A stretch of DNA of 32,992 bases from an uncultured Rubripirellula sp. Its GTDB lineage: Bacteria; Planctomycetota; Planctomycetia; Pirellulales; Pirellulaceae. The stretch covers positions 1 to 32,992 of the forward strand of contig CALJHC010000031.1 in the NCBI GenBank assembly GCA_938075415.1, in the 5' to 3' direction. The notes beneath the pieces were generated by a model. That model was not told the origin of the DNA and did no database searches. It worked only from the letters and a program-made list of their open reading frames with translations. Shown piece after piece: positions 15,065 to 23,774 of the stretch (position 1 is the stretch's first letter; each line of letters starts with the position of its first letter). Made by a program: the position numbers and the translations under genes.

Positions 15065-17293
15065 TTACTGCTTGGAACTCCAGTGACTGTTTAGATACAC
15101 GGCAATGAACAAAAGCCCTCCCACAACATCGACTGCAATACCTGCATCAACATCGCCAATTTTCGAAAGTGGCGCTAGCAGCAAGCCGGCCGCGAGAAAC
15201 AAGACACCACGCGAGATTGGACCGAGTGCATGTTTTGCATACCCAGCCAGCCCCGAGGCCAAGGCCAAGATCCCAAAAACCGCGGCAACCACCGCATGAA
15301 ACACGGCAAACCAAGTCAACTCGACACCAGGCGGGGCCAACAAACAGAGCGCCGGTCGGTAAACAAACATAAAGGGCAACGTGAAACCGACAAGGGAAAA
15401 ACGAAAAGCGGCCATCGACGTTTTCATAATGGGTGCCTCAGCAATCGAGGCACTCGCGTATCCCGCCAATGCAACCGGGGGAGTCACCATCGACATCATT
15501 CCGAAGTAGAAGATGAACAAATGGGCTACCAAGGGCAAAACTCCCAACTCACCCAAAAGCGACCCCATCAACGTTGCCATCAGCAGATAACAAACCACCG
15601 AAGGCACACCCATCCCCAGCACCAGCGAACAGACCATGATGCCCAGAAGTGCAAGAAACAGGTTCGTTTCCACAACGCCCTTGATGACTGAACTGAAATC
15701 ACTTGCGATCCCGGTCTGCTGAACAATCCCGATGATGATGCCAACGCAGGCACTCGCGGCGACCAAGGCAATCCCGTTCTTTGCTGACTTCGTGAACGCA
15801 GTCAGCACCTGGGGCCGCCATGCTGGATTCCTCAGGCAAAACAAAAGTAAACCAAACATGCCGACGATTGCGGACTCCAATAGAGAACCAATCACAAGAA
15901 TCACCGAGACGGTGTCGGTGCGCGGATCCACCCACGAACTTGCCAAGAACGGCCGCATCAAATCGGGCGAGATGGATTGTGCGTAGAGAGTAAGCTGGTG
16001 AAGAAACATGATGACAAAGAAACCCACCAGCGCCTCGCGCCGTGCCGAGGCATCAATCGCAAGCTTCTTGTTTCTCGTTGCAAACACCAGGATGACCGCC
16101 AGCGATCCCGTGACGCTTCGAAACGGAGAAAAACCGAGAACCAAAAGGCCAATCAAAACCCCCAAGGCACTGAAGAAAACCAACGCCTCAAAACCCGATA
16201 GTTTTTTCGCGGCTAACTCCTCCGCATTCAGACTCGCAGCACCCAAACGCCTTGAATACAGGAACACCAAAGCGAGGATTGAAAGGTAATACAAAATGGC
16301 GGGAATCATCGCCGCCTTCATGATCGTCAGAAAAGTGACCTGGGGCTGAACCAACTCCAGCATCATGTAAGCTCCCGCCCCCATTACCGGTGGCACCAAC
16401 GCTCCACCAGAAGCCGCAGCAGCGGTGATTCCACCGGCAATGTGCTTGGGGAACTTTGCACCTCGCATCATGGGAATCGTAAACGTACCCGTGGTCACCG
16501 CGTTGGCGACCGCAGACCCGGAAAGGGACCCCATCAATCCACTGGCCATCACCGAGACCATTGCGGGACCGCCACGAATTCGACCGAAGGTCTTGGTCGC
16601 AAAATCGATGATGAATTTGGTTGCTCCGGACATCTCTAAAAAAGATCCGAACACAACGAAAAGAAAGACATACTTGAACATCACCGCCGCGGCGGGACCA
16701 AAAACACCCAAGCTTTGAAGGAACGTGGTGCTAACAATGTCTTTCATGTTTTGACCGGCATGCGGTAGCATCCAGTCGGGCAGCATCGGCAGGTCATGTT
16801 CAATACTGAAATAGCAGTAGTACGAATGAGCCATGAATGACAATGCCAACAGGGGCACAATCAGGCCAATGCTGCGTCTGGTCGATTCAAGAACCAGTAA
16901 AACGCCAATCACGCCGACCAAGTAATCAAGCTGCGTTTCACTGCCAGCTCGGTTACCAAGCGAAAATCCGTTAGACCACGTGGTCTCGAACAAAGGTTCG
17001 GTTTGCACAACCACATACAGGCAAGTCGCCGCGGACAACACGGCCAGCAAGAGATCGATTCGCTGCGAAATTGGATGTGAAGCCAATTGCTTTGAGGCCG
17101 GAAAGGTCAAATAGCAGAGAACCAGCCCAATCCCTACGAAAATCGCAAGCGCGGACTGAGGTTGCAATAGATTGTAGTTCACCTCAAAGAGGGTGAATAA
17201 ACAAAGCAAAATCCCCAAGACGGTTACCGCGGATTTCTTCCCGGCTTCAACCGGCCCCACGACGGCACCACCCACCTCGTTTGTATCGTTCAT
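15065..17293 (-). CDS. TRAP transporter permease, fused small and large subunits (TAXI type)
   Basis: A 742-residue polytopic membrane protein with about 16-18 hydrophobic helices. The N-terminal part (to about 200) corresponds to the small DctQ-like subunit. The rest is the DctM-like large subunit with the characteristic GLMGSLSGSAVANAVTTGTF and AAAASGGALVPPVMGAGAYM blocks. In the TRAP-TAXI class these subunits are fused, as here. It imports an organic acid using a sodium or proton gradient, and takes substrate from a periplasmic TAXI binding protein. That partner lies 306 bp upstream on the same strand. The substrate is unknown. The start ATG at 17293 precedes a charged N-terminus with the first helix at about residue 22. 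Confidence 0.93.
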   Translation of the reverse strand: MNDTNEVGGAVVGPVEAGKKSAVTVLGILLCLFTLFEVNYNLLQPQSALAIFVGIGLVLCYLTFPASKQLASHPISQRIDLLLAVLSAATCLYVVVQTEPLFETTWSNGFSLGNRAGSETQLDYLVGVIGVLLVLESTRRSIGLIVPLLALSFMAHSYYCYFSIEHDLPMLPDWMLPHAGQNMKDIVSTTFLQSLGVFGPAAAVMFKYVFLFVVFGSFLEMSGATKFIIDFATKTFGRIRGGPAMVSVMASGLMGSLSGSAVANAVTTGTFTIPMMRGAKFPKHIAGGITAAAASGGALVPPVMGAGAYMMLELVQPQVTFLTIMKAAMIPAILYYLSILALVFLYSRRLGAASLNAEELAAKKLSGFEALVFFSALGVLIGLLVLGFSPFRSVTGSLAVILVFATRNKKLAIDASARREALVGFFVIMFLHQLTLYAQSISPDLMRPFLASSWVDPRTDTVSVILVIGSLLESAIVGMFGLLLFCLRNPAWRPQVLTAFTKSAKNGIALVAASACVGIIIGIVQQTGIASDFSSVIKGVVETNLFLALLGIMVCSLVLGMGVPSVVCYLLMATLMGSLLGELGVLPLVAHLFIFYFGMMSMVTPPVALAGYASASIAEAPIMKTSMAAFRFSLVGFTLPFMFVYRPALCLLAPPGVELTWFAVFHAVVAAVFGILALASGLAGYAKHALGPISRGVLFLAAGLLLAPLSKIGDVDAGIAVDVVGGLLFIAVYLNSHWSSKQ

Positions 17294-17599
17294 ATCACAC
17301 TTCTGAAACCCGCAGTAATCCTACAAATACCAACCAATCAATGGCGAGCGAAAACAGTTACAACCTATGGAATGCAGATCAGCGCAGGGCATGCAAAACA
17401 ACATGGCAAAATAACACCAGCCAACCAGCCAATGAGCAGGTCCTTTTGAGCAAGGCTCGACCATCACACCAATCAGCCTCGCACCGCACCAATCAGCTTC
17501 GCACCGCAATAAGCGACCGAAAATCATCACACTCGCCGTTGGCACCAGAAGGTCAGTGCAATGCATCGGCAACTTGACCATCGAGCGTCTCACGCTTCT
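17294..17599. other. gap between TAXI and TRAP genes
   Basis: 306 bp separate the two transporter genes, unusually wide for partners. It contains a 20-bp direct tandem repeat (17467-17506). An open minus frame here (17321-17593) has a Cys/Trp-rich sequence that does not look like protein. A separate promoter or a processing site for the permease is possible. Confidence 0.45.
17467..17506 (+). repeat. 20-bp tandem repeat, two copies
   Basis: CACCAATCAGC(C/T)TCGCACCG occurs at 17467-17486 and 17487-17506 with one difference, in the gap between the two transporter genes. Confidence 0.9.
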
Positions 17600-18751
17600 C
17601 TAGTTATCTGAGCTTGCCGGTTCAGCAGTTACCGAGTCACTTTCCGCCGTCGCATCGTCATCGCCAGATTCACTTTCTGATTCATTTTCTGATTCACTTT
17701 CTGTGGGCTCCGACGACGGGGTTTCTTCGGCCGATGACTCAGCAGACTCAGCAGCATCGGTCACCTCTGGCCAAACACCAACCTCTTGATAAAACTGAAC
17801 CGCTCCTGGGTGGTACTCGATTCCGGTGTCCCTTGCGATATTCTTGGGATTCAGTGCCTTTCCCGCTGGATGCTGTTCAGCAACCTCGGTCCGATTTTCC
17901 CAAAGCGTCTTGGTAATCTGGTAGATCAACTCGGTGTCTTGTGAGGCTGAGGTGATCAAGTGCATTGATCCAACATTTAAACCCTGAAAATCGTCTTGGA
18001 GACCTTGATAGGTTCCCGAAGGGATCGTCGCGGGGTGAAAGAATGCGTACTTCTCGACCAATCTTGCCCGCGCGTCGTCATCAAACGGCACGTACTGAAC
18101 CTCAAACGTAGAGGCTGCCTGAGTGATGGACCCGGTTGGCACGGCGCCACCCAAAAAAGCAGCATCGGCTGAACCGTCAGCAAGCTGATCGACTGAACCG
18201 CTTTGCGTTGCGTTCAATGAAGTGATCTCATCCCACGCAACATTGTGCTCTTTCAGAATAGGCTCGATGAACATCTGAAATCCGGCACCGGCAGGACCGG
18301 TGATCACTCGCTTACCCTTCAAGTCAGCAACGCTCTGGATCCCCGAGTCGGCTCGGGCAACGAATAAAGCAACATTGGGTGCCAGGGTCGCGATCGCACG
18401 AACGTCATATTCCTCGGTCCAACCACCTTCGCCTCTCGCAGCAAAGTAAGAGATCGCGGCGTTGGACATTCCCAGTTCCAATTCGCCCTTCTGTAGCCGG
18501 CGAATATTTTCCTGCGACCCTTTGGTTCCCTTCGGACTCAATTTCCAATCAATCGCTGACTTGTGCTGATTCAACACATCGCAGATGGCACCACCAACCA
18601 CGGGGAAAGCACCACCAACGGGCGCGGTCCCCATGCTGACAAACTGACGCTTTGCTGTTTCACCACCAACTGGGTCTCGCGAACGTGATACCAGCCAACC
18701 AGCAACGCAGCTGAAAACAAAAAGCAGGGCAAAAAACGGCCATCGTTTCAT
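17600..18751 (-). CDS. TAXI-family TRAP solute-binding protein with acidic C-terminal tail
   Basis: A 383-residue periplasmic binding protein. The N-terminal signal or anchor is KRWPFFALLFVFSCVAGWLV. The binding fold opens with FVSMGTAPVGGAFPVVGGAI, followed by SPKGTKGSQENIRRLQKGEL and DLKGKRVITGPAGAGF, all typical of TAXI proteins. The core ends near residue 335. The last ~48 residues are an unusual extension of Ser, Glu, Asp and Ala encoded partly by a 12-bp tandem repeat. The cysteine in FVFSCVAGW is a poor lipobox (FSC), so an uncleaved anchor or ordinary secretion is more likely. It precedes the fused TRAP permease on the same strand and should hand substrate to it. Confidence 0.92.
   Translation of the reverse strand: MKRWPFFALLFVFSCVAGWLVSRSRDPVGGETAKRQFVSMGTAPVGGAFPVVGGAICDVLNQHKSAIDWKLSPKGTKGSQENIRRLQKGELELGMSNAAISYFAARGEGGWTEEYDVRAIATLAPNVALFVARADSGIQSVADLKGKRVITGPAGAGFQMFIEPILKEHNVAWDEITSLNATQSGSVDQLADGSADAAFLGGAVPTGSITQAASTFEVQYVPFDDDARARLVEKYAFFHPATIPSGTYQGLQDDFQGLNVGSMHLITSASQDTELIYQITKTLWENRTEVAEQHPAGKALNPKNIARDTGIEYHPGAVQFYQEVGVWPEVTDAAESAESSAEETPSSEPTESESENESESESGDDDATAESDSVTAEPASSDN
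17667..17702 (-). repeat. 12-bp in-frame tandem repeat in the TAXI acidic tail
   Basis: Three units of GATTCA(C/T)TTTCT encode the (ESES/ENES) run near the C-terminus of the binding protein. The unit length is a multiple of three, so the frame is kept. Confidence 0.9.
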
Positions 18752-19873
18752 CGTTAGCTCACTCTAAAATAAATGGATTTTGGAACTCTAGGCTTCTTCG
18801 GAATCCTCGGGGACTGACCGAAATGAAACACATCCGTCAACGACACCACCGCGGAGACAACTCAAGAAGCCGCTAGCTTGCAAATAATTCGCTCATCGCA
18901 TCAACACTCCAAATTGCCTCAACAACGTGCATGTGCGGAGCAATGCAATTTTGGTTTTTAAGGTGGGAACCAAAGGTCACTCTCACGCTCGCCAGACCCT
19001 CAGCAATCGCCTACGTGAAGCATTCATGGCAACGGGAATTGCTCATTGATGATCCTCGGGGCCCTCATCGTAACATCCACTCGCCTAGAGGTGTAGAAGC
19101 ACTTCAGGGAAGGGGGAAAGGATAAGTGCATCGGCCTCCAGAAAACAAGCAAACACCGCCAGAACGGCAACTCCAGCAATAATACGTACTGCGTCAGCCA
19201 TCGGGGGCCTAATCAGAAAGGGTGACGATTTTTCAACTAGGCCCTCCCTCTTGGAAAACGAAGCTCCAAACCAAAGATTTCAATCCCAACTCAAAATAGA
19301 ACAGACGGCTGATCATCAGTGCTTCAATCAATCGACTGTGCATTGCTTCCAATCAGAACCCTCGAAATCCCTCGCTCAGAAGACCAAAACGTTCAGCGGC
19401 ACATCCATCTATCAAATTTCCTCAAAACCAAAATGCTGTTCGACTGCCACTTCGAACTCTTCAACCCATAAAATCACATGACAGCATGAAGCTTGAATCA
19501 TTTGAAAATGCGTTGCAGTCTGATTCGAGCATTCAAAGACACCCCAAAAAAACAACTGCTATAATTCCGTCTCGTTGCTGTGACCTTCCCACTGCCTCTA
19601 CATCCCTGACTCTACGATTCGAAGCACCCTCGGGACTTCGCCTGAACCAGATCAAGCGGAGTGAAAGGGGGAAGAGATCAGCGTGTGGTGATCCGCAACG
19701 ATCAAAGCCCTGAGATTGAAACGCTTAGACTTCGAAAGATTTGGGTGAGGCCCGCCGATCCCTCACCGTCTCAAAGATCGCGAATACACGAAAATTAACC
19801 GGGACCAATCAACCGGACTCAGATATCTCACCGATCGCTTTCGCCCGAACACGTCCGAGGATGGTTTTCAACG
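18752..19873. other. 1.1-kb gene-free gap
   Basis: No convincing reading frame on either strand; the plus frames are short and of low-complexity composition. A 7-bp hairpin (GGTGAGG/CCTCACC, 19744-19766) stands upstream of the aminotransferase gene without a T run. I see no RNA gene that I can name. The gap must hold promoters for the two divergent genes. Confidence 0.5.
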
Positions 19874-21079
19874 ATGACAGCCTTTGATCACTACGCGGAA
19901 AACCAGCTTGCCAAAGTCGTACGAGACATCGAACCCGAGGGTGCGTACAAAACACTTGCCAAGGCACAAAGACTCGAGCGAGAAGGTCGATCCATCATCC
20001 ACCTGGAAATTGGGGAACCTGATTTTCAAACACCCGCGTTAGTCAAGCAGTGTGGTATCAAAGCAATTCAGGCGGACAAAACCCGGTACACGCCATCAGC
20101 CGGCATCACTCCCTTGCGAGAATCGATTGCAAGAACCGCAAGCGAGCGACTGCATCAGAATCTCTCGGCGGAACAAGTCGTTGTTGGCCCGGGCGCAAAA
20201 CCACTACTCTTCCTGCCAACACTCGCCATTGCTCAAGAAGGTGACGAGGTCATCTACCCCGACCCAGGTTTCCCAACCTACGAAGCGATGATTCGTGTTG
20301 CCGGGGCAACACCAGTGCCCATTGCCTTGGATCGGGACAACGGGTTTAACCTTCCGCTTGAAAAACTGAAGCAGTTGATCACACCCCGCACTCGAATGAT
20401 CGTAATCAACTCACCCAGCAATCCGACCGGCGGCGTCCTTCCTCAAGGCCAACTTGAGGAAATCGCAAAGCTGGCGATCGAGAATGACTGCTGGGTCCTC
20501 TCCGACGAAATCTACGGCCAGATGGTTTTTGACCAGCGTCCGCATCAAAGTATCCTTTCCATTGAATCGATGAAGGAGCGAACGATTCTGGTGGACGGTT
20601 TTTCAAAATCCCATGCCATGACCGGATGGCGCCTTGGGTACGGCATCATGCCCGAGTACCTTGCCCGAAAAGTAACGCTTCTCATGGTTCATTCGATTGG
20701 ATGCACCGCAGAATTCACACAACTGGCGGGCCTGTCCGCACTCGAGGCGTGTCAACAGCAAACACAAGCAATGTGTGATGCTTATCAGCAGAGAAGAGAC
20801 TTGGTGGTTGCGAGAATCAATCAAATTACCGGCCTACAATGCCGGGTGCCCGAGGGAGCTTTCTATGCCTTTCCCCGTATCACACTTGAGGGCAGAACCA
20901 GTGAGCAGATTGCCGATGCCTTACTGAGTGAAATGGGAGTCGCACTGCTGCCCGGAACCGCATTCGGAAGCAACGGCGAAGGATACCTGCGTATTTGTTT
21001 CGCCAATAGCCTCTCGAATCTGAACGAAGCGATGGATCGCATGGAAACGTGGTTTCAACGCCAACCTTGCGCGGTTTGA
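19874..21079 (+). CDS. class I/II PLP-dependent aminotransferase
   Basis: A 401-residue fold-type I aminotransferase of the aspartate/alanine type. PLP contacts are visible: SNPTG (Asn183), Asp211 and Tyr214 in SDEIYG, Schiff-base lysine Lys245 in DGFSKSHAMTGWRLGY, and the substrate-carboxylate arginine in YLRICFANS near residue 374. IHLEIGEPDF (42-51) is the N-terminal hallmark. The length is normal for the family. Amino donor and acceptor cannot be assigned from sequence. It is cytoplasmic, monocistronic and convergent with the beta-propeller gene. Confidence 0.93.
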   Translation: MTAFDHYAENQLAKVVRDIEPEGAYKTLAKAQRLEREGRSIIHLEIGEPDFQTPALVKQCGIKAIQADKTRYTPSAGITPLRESIARTASERLHQNLSAEQVVVGPGAKPLLFLPTLAIAQEGDEVIYPDPGFPTYEAMIRVAGATPVPIALDRDNGFNLPLEKLKQLITPRTRMIVINSPSNPTGGVLPQGQLEEIAKLAIENDCWVLSDEIYGQMVFDQRPHQSILSIESMKERTILVDGFSKSHAMTGWRLGYGIMPEYLARKVTLLMVHSIGCTAEFTQLAGLSALEACQQQTQAMCDAYQQRRDLVVARINQITGLQCRVPEGAFYAFPRITLEGRTSEQIADALLSEMGVALLPGTAFGSNGEGYLRICFANSLSNLNEAMDRMETWFQRQPCAV

Positions 21080-21287
21080 AGAGCCGGAAACACTTCTCCT
21101 CCCCCACACTGAAAATAACCAGCCAAACGCTGAACCCGAGGCCTTGCTGAACGCCTTGCCAAACGCAACCTAAAATAAAACAACGCTCCGAAGCACCTCC
21201 ATCCATCCTGGACGACTAACATCATGACCATGATGGAATCCTTGAGACTCCATCAGTTTGCACCCAACCTTGCCAACGGTCACTTCG

Positions 21288-22589
21288 CTATTTCGTTGAA
21301 ATGCAGTAGAGGTACTCATTGCGCCGCCCGTTTTCCATCTTCGCAACTCGCAGAAAAATCTGACCGCCACAAATGGCAGGTGTCGCAAAAACGTTATCCC
21401 CAACCTGATTCTTACCAAGTTGCTCAAACCCTTCGGGGCTGGCTCGGATGATAAAGGTGGTGCCATCCTCGTTGGTCGCATAGATTCGATCGCCGACCAT
21501 CACCGGCGAACCACTGAAAGTCCCGCCCAACCTCGCTTTCCACATCTCCTTGCCATCGCTACATCGAAAACAGCTTGCCACCCCCGCGTCCAAGGTTGCA
21601 TAGAGGTACCCATCGTGTTGCAGCATGGAGGGCACGTAGACTCGTGTATTTCTTTGCCAAACAATTTCGCCCGTTCCATCGGCACGGACCGCCGCGAGGT
21701 GATTGGTGGGATACCCACCACTGGTGAAGACATGCTCTCCATCGGTCACACTGGTTGTAACACACTCCGTGGTAGAACCCTCTATTTCCCAAATCACCTC
21801 ACCGGTTAATGGGTTCAAACTGGTCACCAAATCACATCCGCTAAGAATCAGTTGATCTTTCCCATGCAGGTGCATCACGTTGGGCGAAACATAGTTCGGT
21901 TTCTTTGGCCGACTTCGCAGCCAGAGGATCTCGCCGGTTGCTCGGTCAAGTGCGGCAATCGCACCCCCGGCTTTGTTGTCTGCGGAAACGAGAACCAGAT
22001 TTTGATACAAAGCCGGCGAGGTCCCGTAACCCTGATGAACCGTGTAGTCGCAGACGCGCTGCTGCCAAATCACTTCACCCTGCAGAGTGAGGGCTGAAGT
22101 GTGCACCGCATTGTCATTGAGGAAGTTGACGTACAACTGATGACCGTCAGTGGCCATCGTGCTGGATGCGAGAGAGGCCTTCTCGTTCGCTGGCTTGCCG
22201 CTTCTGTTTTGAAAACCACCGCGATGTACAGTTGCCTCCCAAACACGTTGACCGGTTCGACGATCCCAGCACAAAACCACCTGAACCTCTTGTTCCTTAT
22301 CGGCGGTGGCCAAGAAAACTCGATTCCCCAAGACGATCGGCGATCCGTGTCCACGTCCAACGACCGGAACACGCCACTGAACATTCTCCGATTCACTCCA
22401 GCGAATTGGCGGCATGACTTCGGGGAATACCACACCATCGCGATTCGGACCACGCCACCAGGGCCAATCATCCGGAGTGATCTTCAATGCACCAGCGTTT
22501 AGCTGAGCGAGAAGAATTGTTGAGTCAAATAACGTTAACGCCATCACGCAAAAACTAAGAATAAGTACACGCACCCTTGTCTCCTTCAT
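21288..22589 (-). CDS. PQQ-type beta-propeller repeat protein, secreted
   Basis: A 433-residue protein. The signal peptide (ETRVRVLILSFCVMALTLFD to about LLAQ) is followed by DDWPWWRGPNRDGV, the standard opening of planctomycete PQQ-like/WD40-like secreted propellers, and then repeated blades with A.D..TG...W and G..V.W patterns (ALDRATGEILW, SLNPLTGEVIW, DGTGEIVWQR, DGKEMWKA). PQQ dehydrogenase catalytic residues are not evident, so it is likely a binding or structural protein, related in fold to BamB. ATG at 22589 is chosen because GGAAAG precedes it and the signal peptide starts there. The frame stays open to 22967, but that part crosses a tandem repeat and does not look like protein. Confidence 0.85.
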   Translation of the reverse strand: MKETRVRVLILSFCVMALTLFDSTILLAQLNAGALKITPDDWPWWRGPNRDGVVFPEVMPPIRWSESENVQWRVPVVGRGHGSPIVLGNRVFLATADKEQEVQVVLCWDRRTGQRVWEATVHRGGFQNRSGKPANEKASLASSTMATDGHQLYVNFLNDNAVHTSALTLQGEVIWQQRVCDYTVHQGYGTSPALYQNLVLVSADNKAGGAIAALDRATGEILWLRSRPKKPNYVSPNVMHLHGKDQLILSGCDLVTSLNPLTGEVIWEIEGSTTECVTTSVTDGEHVFTSGGYPTNHLAAVRADGTGEIVWQRNTRVYVPSMLQHDGYLYATLDAGVASCFRCSDGKEMWKARLGGTFSGSPVMVGDRIYATNEDGTTFIIRASPEGFEQLGKNQVGDNVFATPAICGGQIFLRVAKMENGRRNEYLYCISTK

Positions 22590-23044
22590 CTTTCCATCTC
22601 CAGAATTGGCTAACCCTCTCGGCAGCCTGGCACCGTCTTGTTGATCGCTTCGAGTCACAATTGAAGTCACAATTGAAGTCACGGTTGAAGTCACGGTTGA
22701 AGTCACAATGGACCCCCACAACTCACGTAATGTGTCGCGATATTCCACACCCGTTGGCGTCTGCGCTACCACAACCAAATCATACCGCATCACCCACCGG
22801 TCAGTGTCCTGATCACGAATTGCGTCAGCCCATGGTTTCGCAACTGCCGGATTGGCAAACTGAATCCAAAACGTCATCCATCCAAGGCACTGGCCGAGCG
22901 CAAGAAATTCAAAATTCAATTCACAAGCGAATGCAAGAATGTTAACGCCTCGCCACCCTCTGTGCATTGCAGTAATGCAGCGTCAAACTCACAATCACTG
23001 AATATGGATCTTTCGACTTCAACAATCCTCACATTCCGACAAAA
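22590..23044. other. gap between divergent propeller and VOC genes
   Basis: The gap contains the 12-bp tandem repeat at 22654-22710 and presumably both promoters. Open frames here are shadows or extensions through the repeat. Confidence 0.5.
22654..22710 (+). repeat. 12-bp tandem repeat, about 4.7 copies
   Basis: The unit GTCAC(AA/GG)TTGAA runs from 22654; two AA-type copies, two GG-type copies and a partial copy. It lies 65-121 bp upstream of the propeller gene start. Confidence 0.92.
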
Positions 23045-23473
23045 GTGAAAGCAAGTCCCGTGCAACCATTCCACCTGGCCTTCCCCGTTCGCGACATCGA
23101 AGAGGCGAGGCATTTCTATGGAGAAATCCTCGGACTTCCTGAGGGACGCAGCAGTGAAACCTGGATCGACTTTGATCTGTTCGGCCATCAGGTTGTTGCG
23201 CACTCCGGTGGCCAAAACCTTGGAACTCAATTGAGCAATCCGGTTGACGGTCATGATGTTCCGGTGCCCCATTTCGGAGTCATCTTGGAAATTCCCCAAT
23301 GGGAATCGCTTCGTGACCGACTCGTTGCGGCGGAAGTGCAGTTCGAAATTGAACCCCACAAACGCTTTGAGGGGCAGACGGGGGAACAAGCCACCATGTT
23401 TTTCCTCGACCCGTCTGGTAATGCATTAGAATTCAAAGCGTTCGCTGATATTTCACAGCTTTTTGCGAAGTAG
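23045..23473 (+). CDS. VOC/glyoxalase-superfamily protein
   Basis: A 142-residue protein with two beta-alpha-beta-beta-beta modules of the vicinal-oxygen-chelate fold. PFHLAFPVRDIEEARHFYGEILG (9-31) supplies the first metal histidine. FGHQVVAH and VPHFGVILEI follow, and FFLDPSGNALEFKAF near the end carries the last metal glutamate. It looks like a dioxygenase/isomerase-like member. The substrate is unknown. The start is GTG at 23045. It is a single gene 301 bp upstream of the Aas-like gene on the same strand. Confidence 0.87.
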   Translation: MKASPVQPFHLAFPVRDIEEARHFYGEILGLPEGRSSETWIDFDLFGHQVVAHSGGQNLGTQLSNPVDGHDVPVPHFGVILEIPQWESLRDRLVAAEVQFEIEPHKRFEGQTGEQATMFFLDPSGNALEFKAFADISQLFAK

Positions 23474-23640
23474 TCACTCCAATCGAGGCTCCCGACTAAG
23501 AGAAGGATTATTTCGCTGAAAACTGACCAGGTGGTCCGAGGTATCGGGAAAAGCAATAATCGGCAAGAATATTACGTTACGATACCCGTCGCTGCCAATC
23601 CTCCAGTACGGGAGTGAACTCGACGGTGTTGATCGAGACC

Positions 23641-23684
23641 CTTTGGGTTTACCGGGCACCTTTGGGTTTACCGGGCACCTTTGG
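23641..23684 (+). repeat. 19-bp tandem repeat, 2.3 copies
   Basis: Exact copies of CTTTGGGTTTACCGGGCAC at 23641-23659 and 23660-23678 are followed by CTTTGG. It is the main structure in the 301-bp gap between the VOC gene and the Aas-like gene. Confidence 0.92.
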
Positions 23685-23774
23685 CGAATTTGAGAACCAG
23701 TGCATTGATTCTCGAAGAGATAAAGCCAAAATCGCATTTCGCACTTCATTGACTCAAGTTACCAGGTACGCATC

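Noticed and set aside
22590..22967. 126-residue N-terminal extension of the beta-propeller protein
   Set aside because: It crosses the 12-bp tandem repeat (giving a SIVTSTVTSTV run) and precedes a good ribosome site and signal peptide at 22589.
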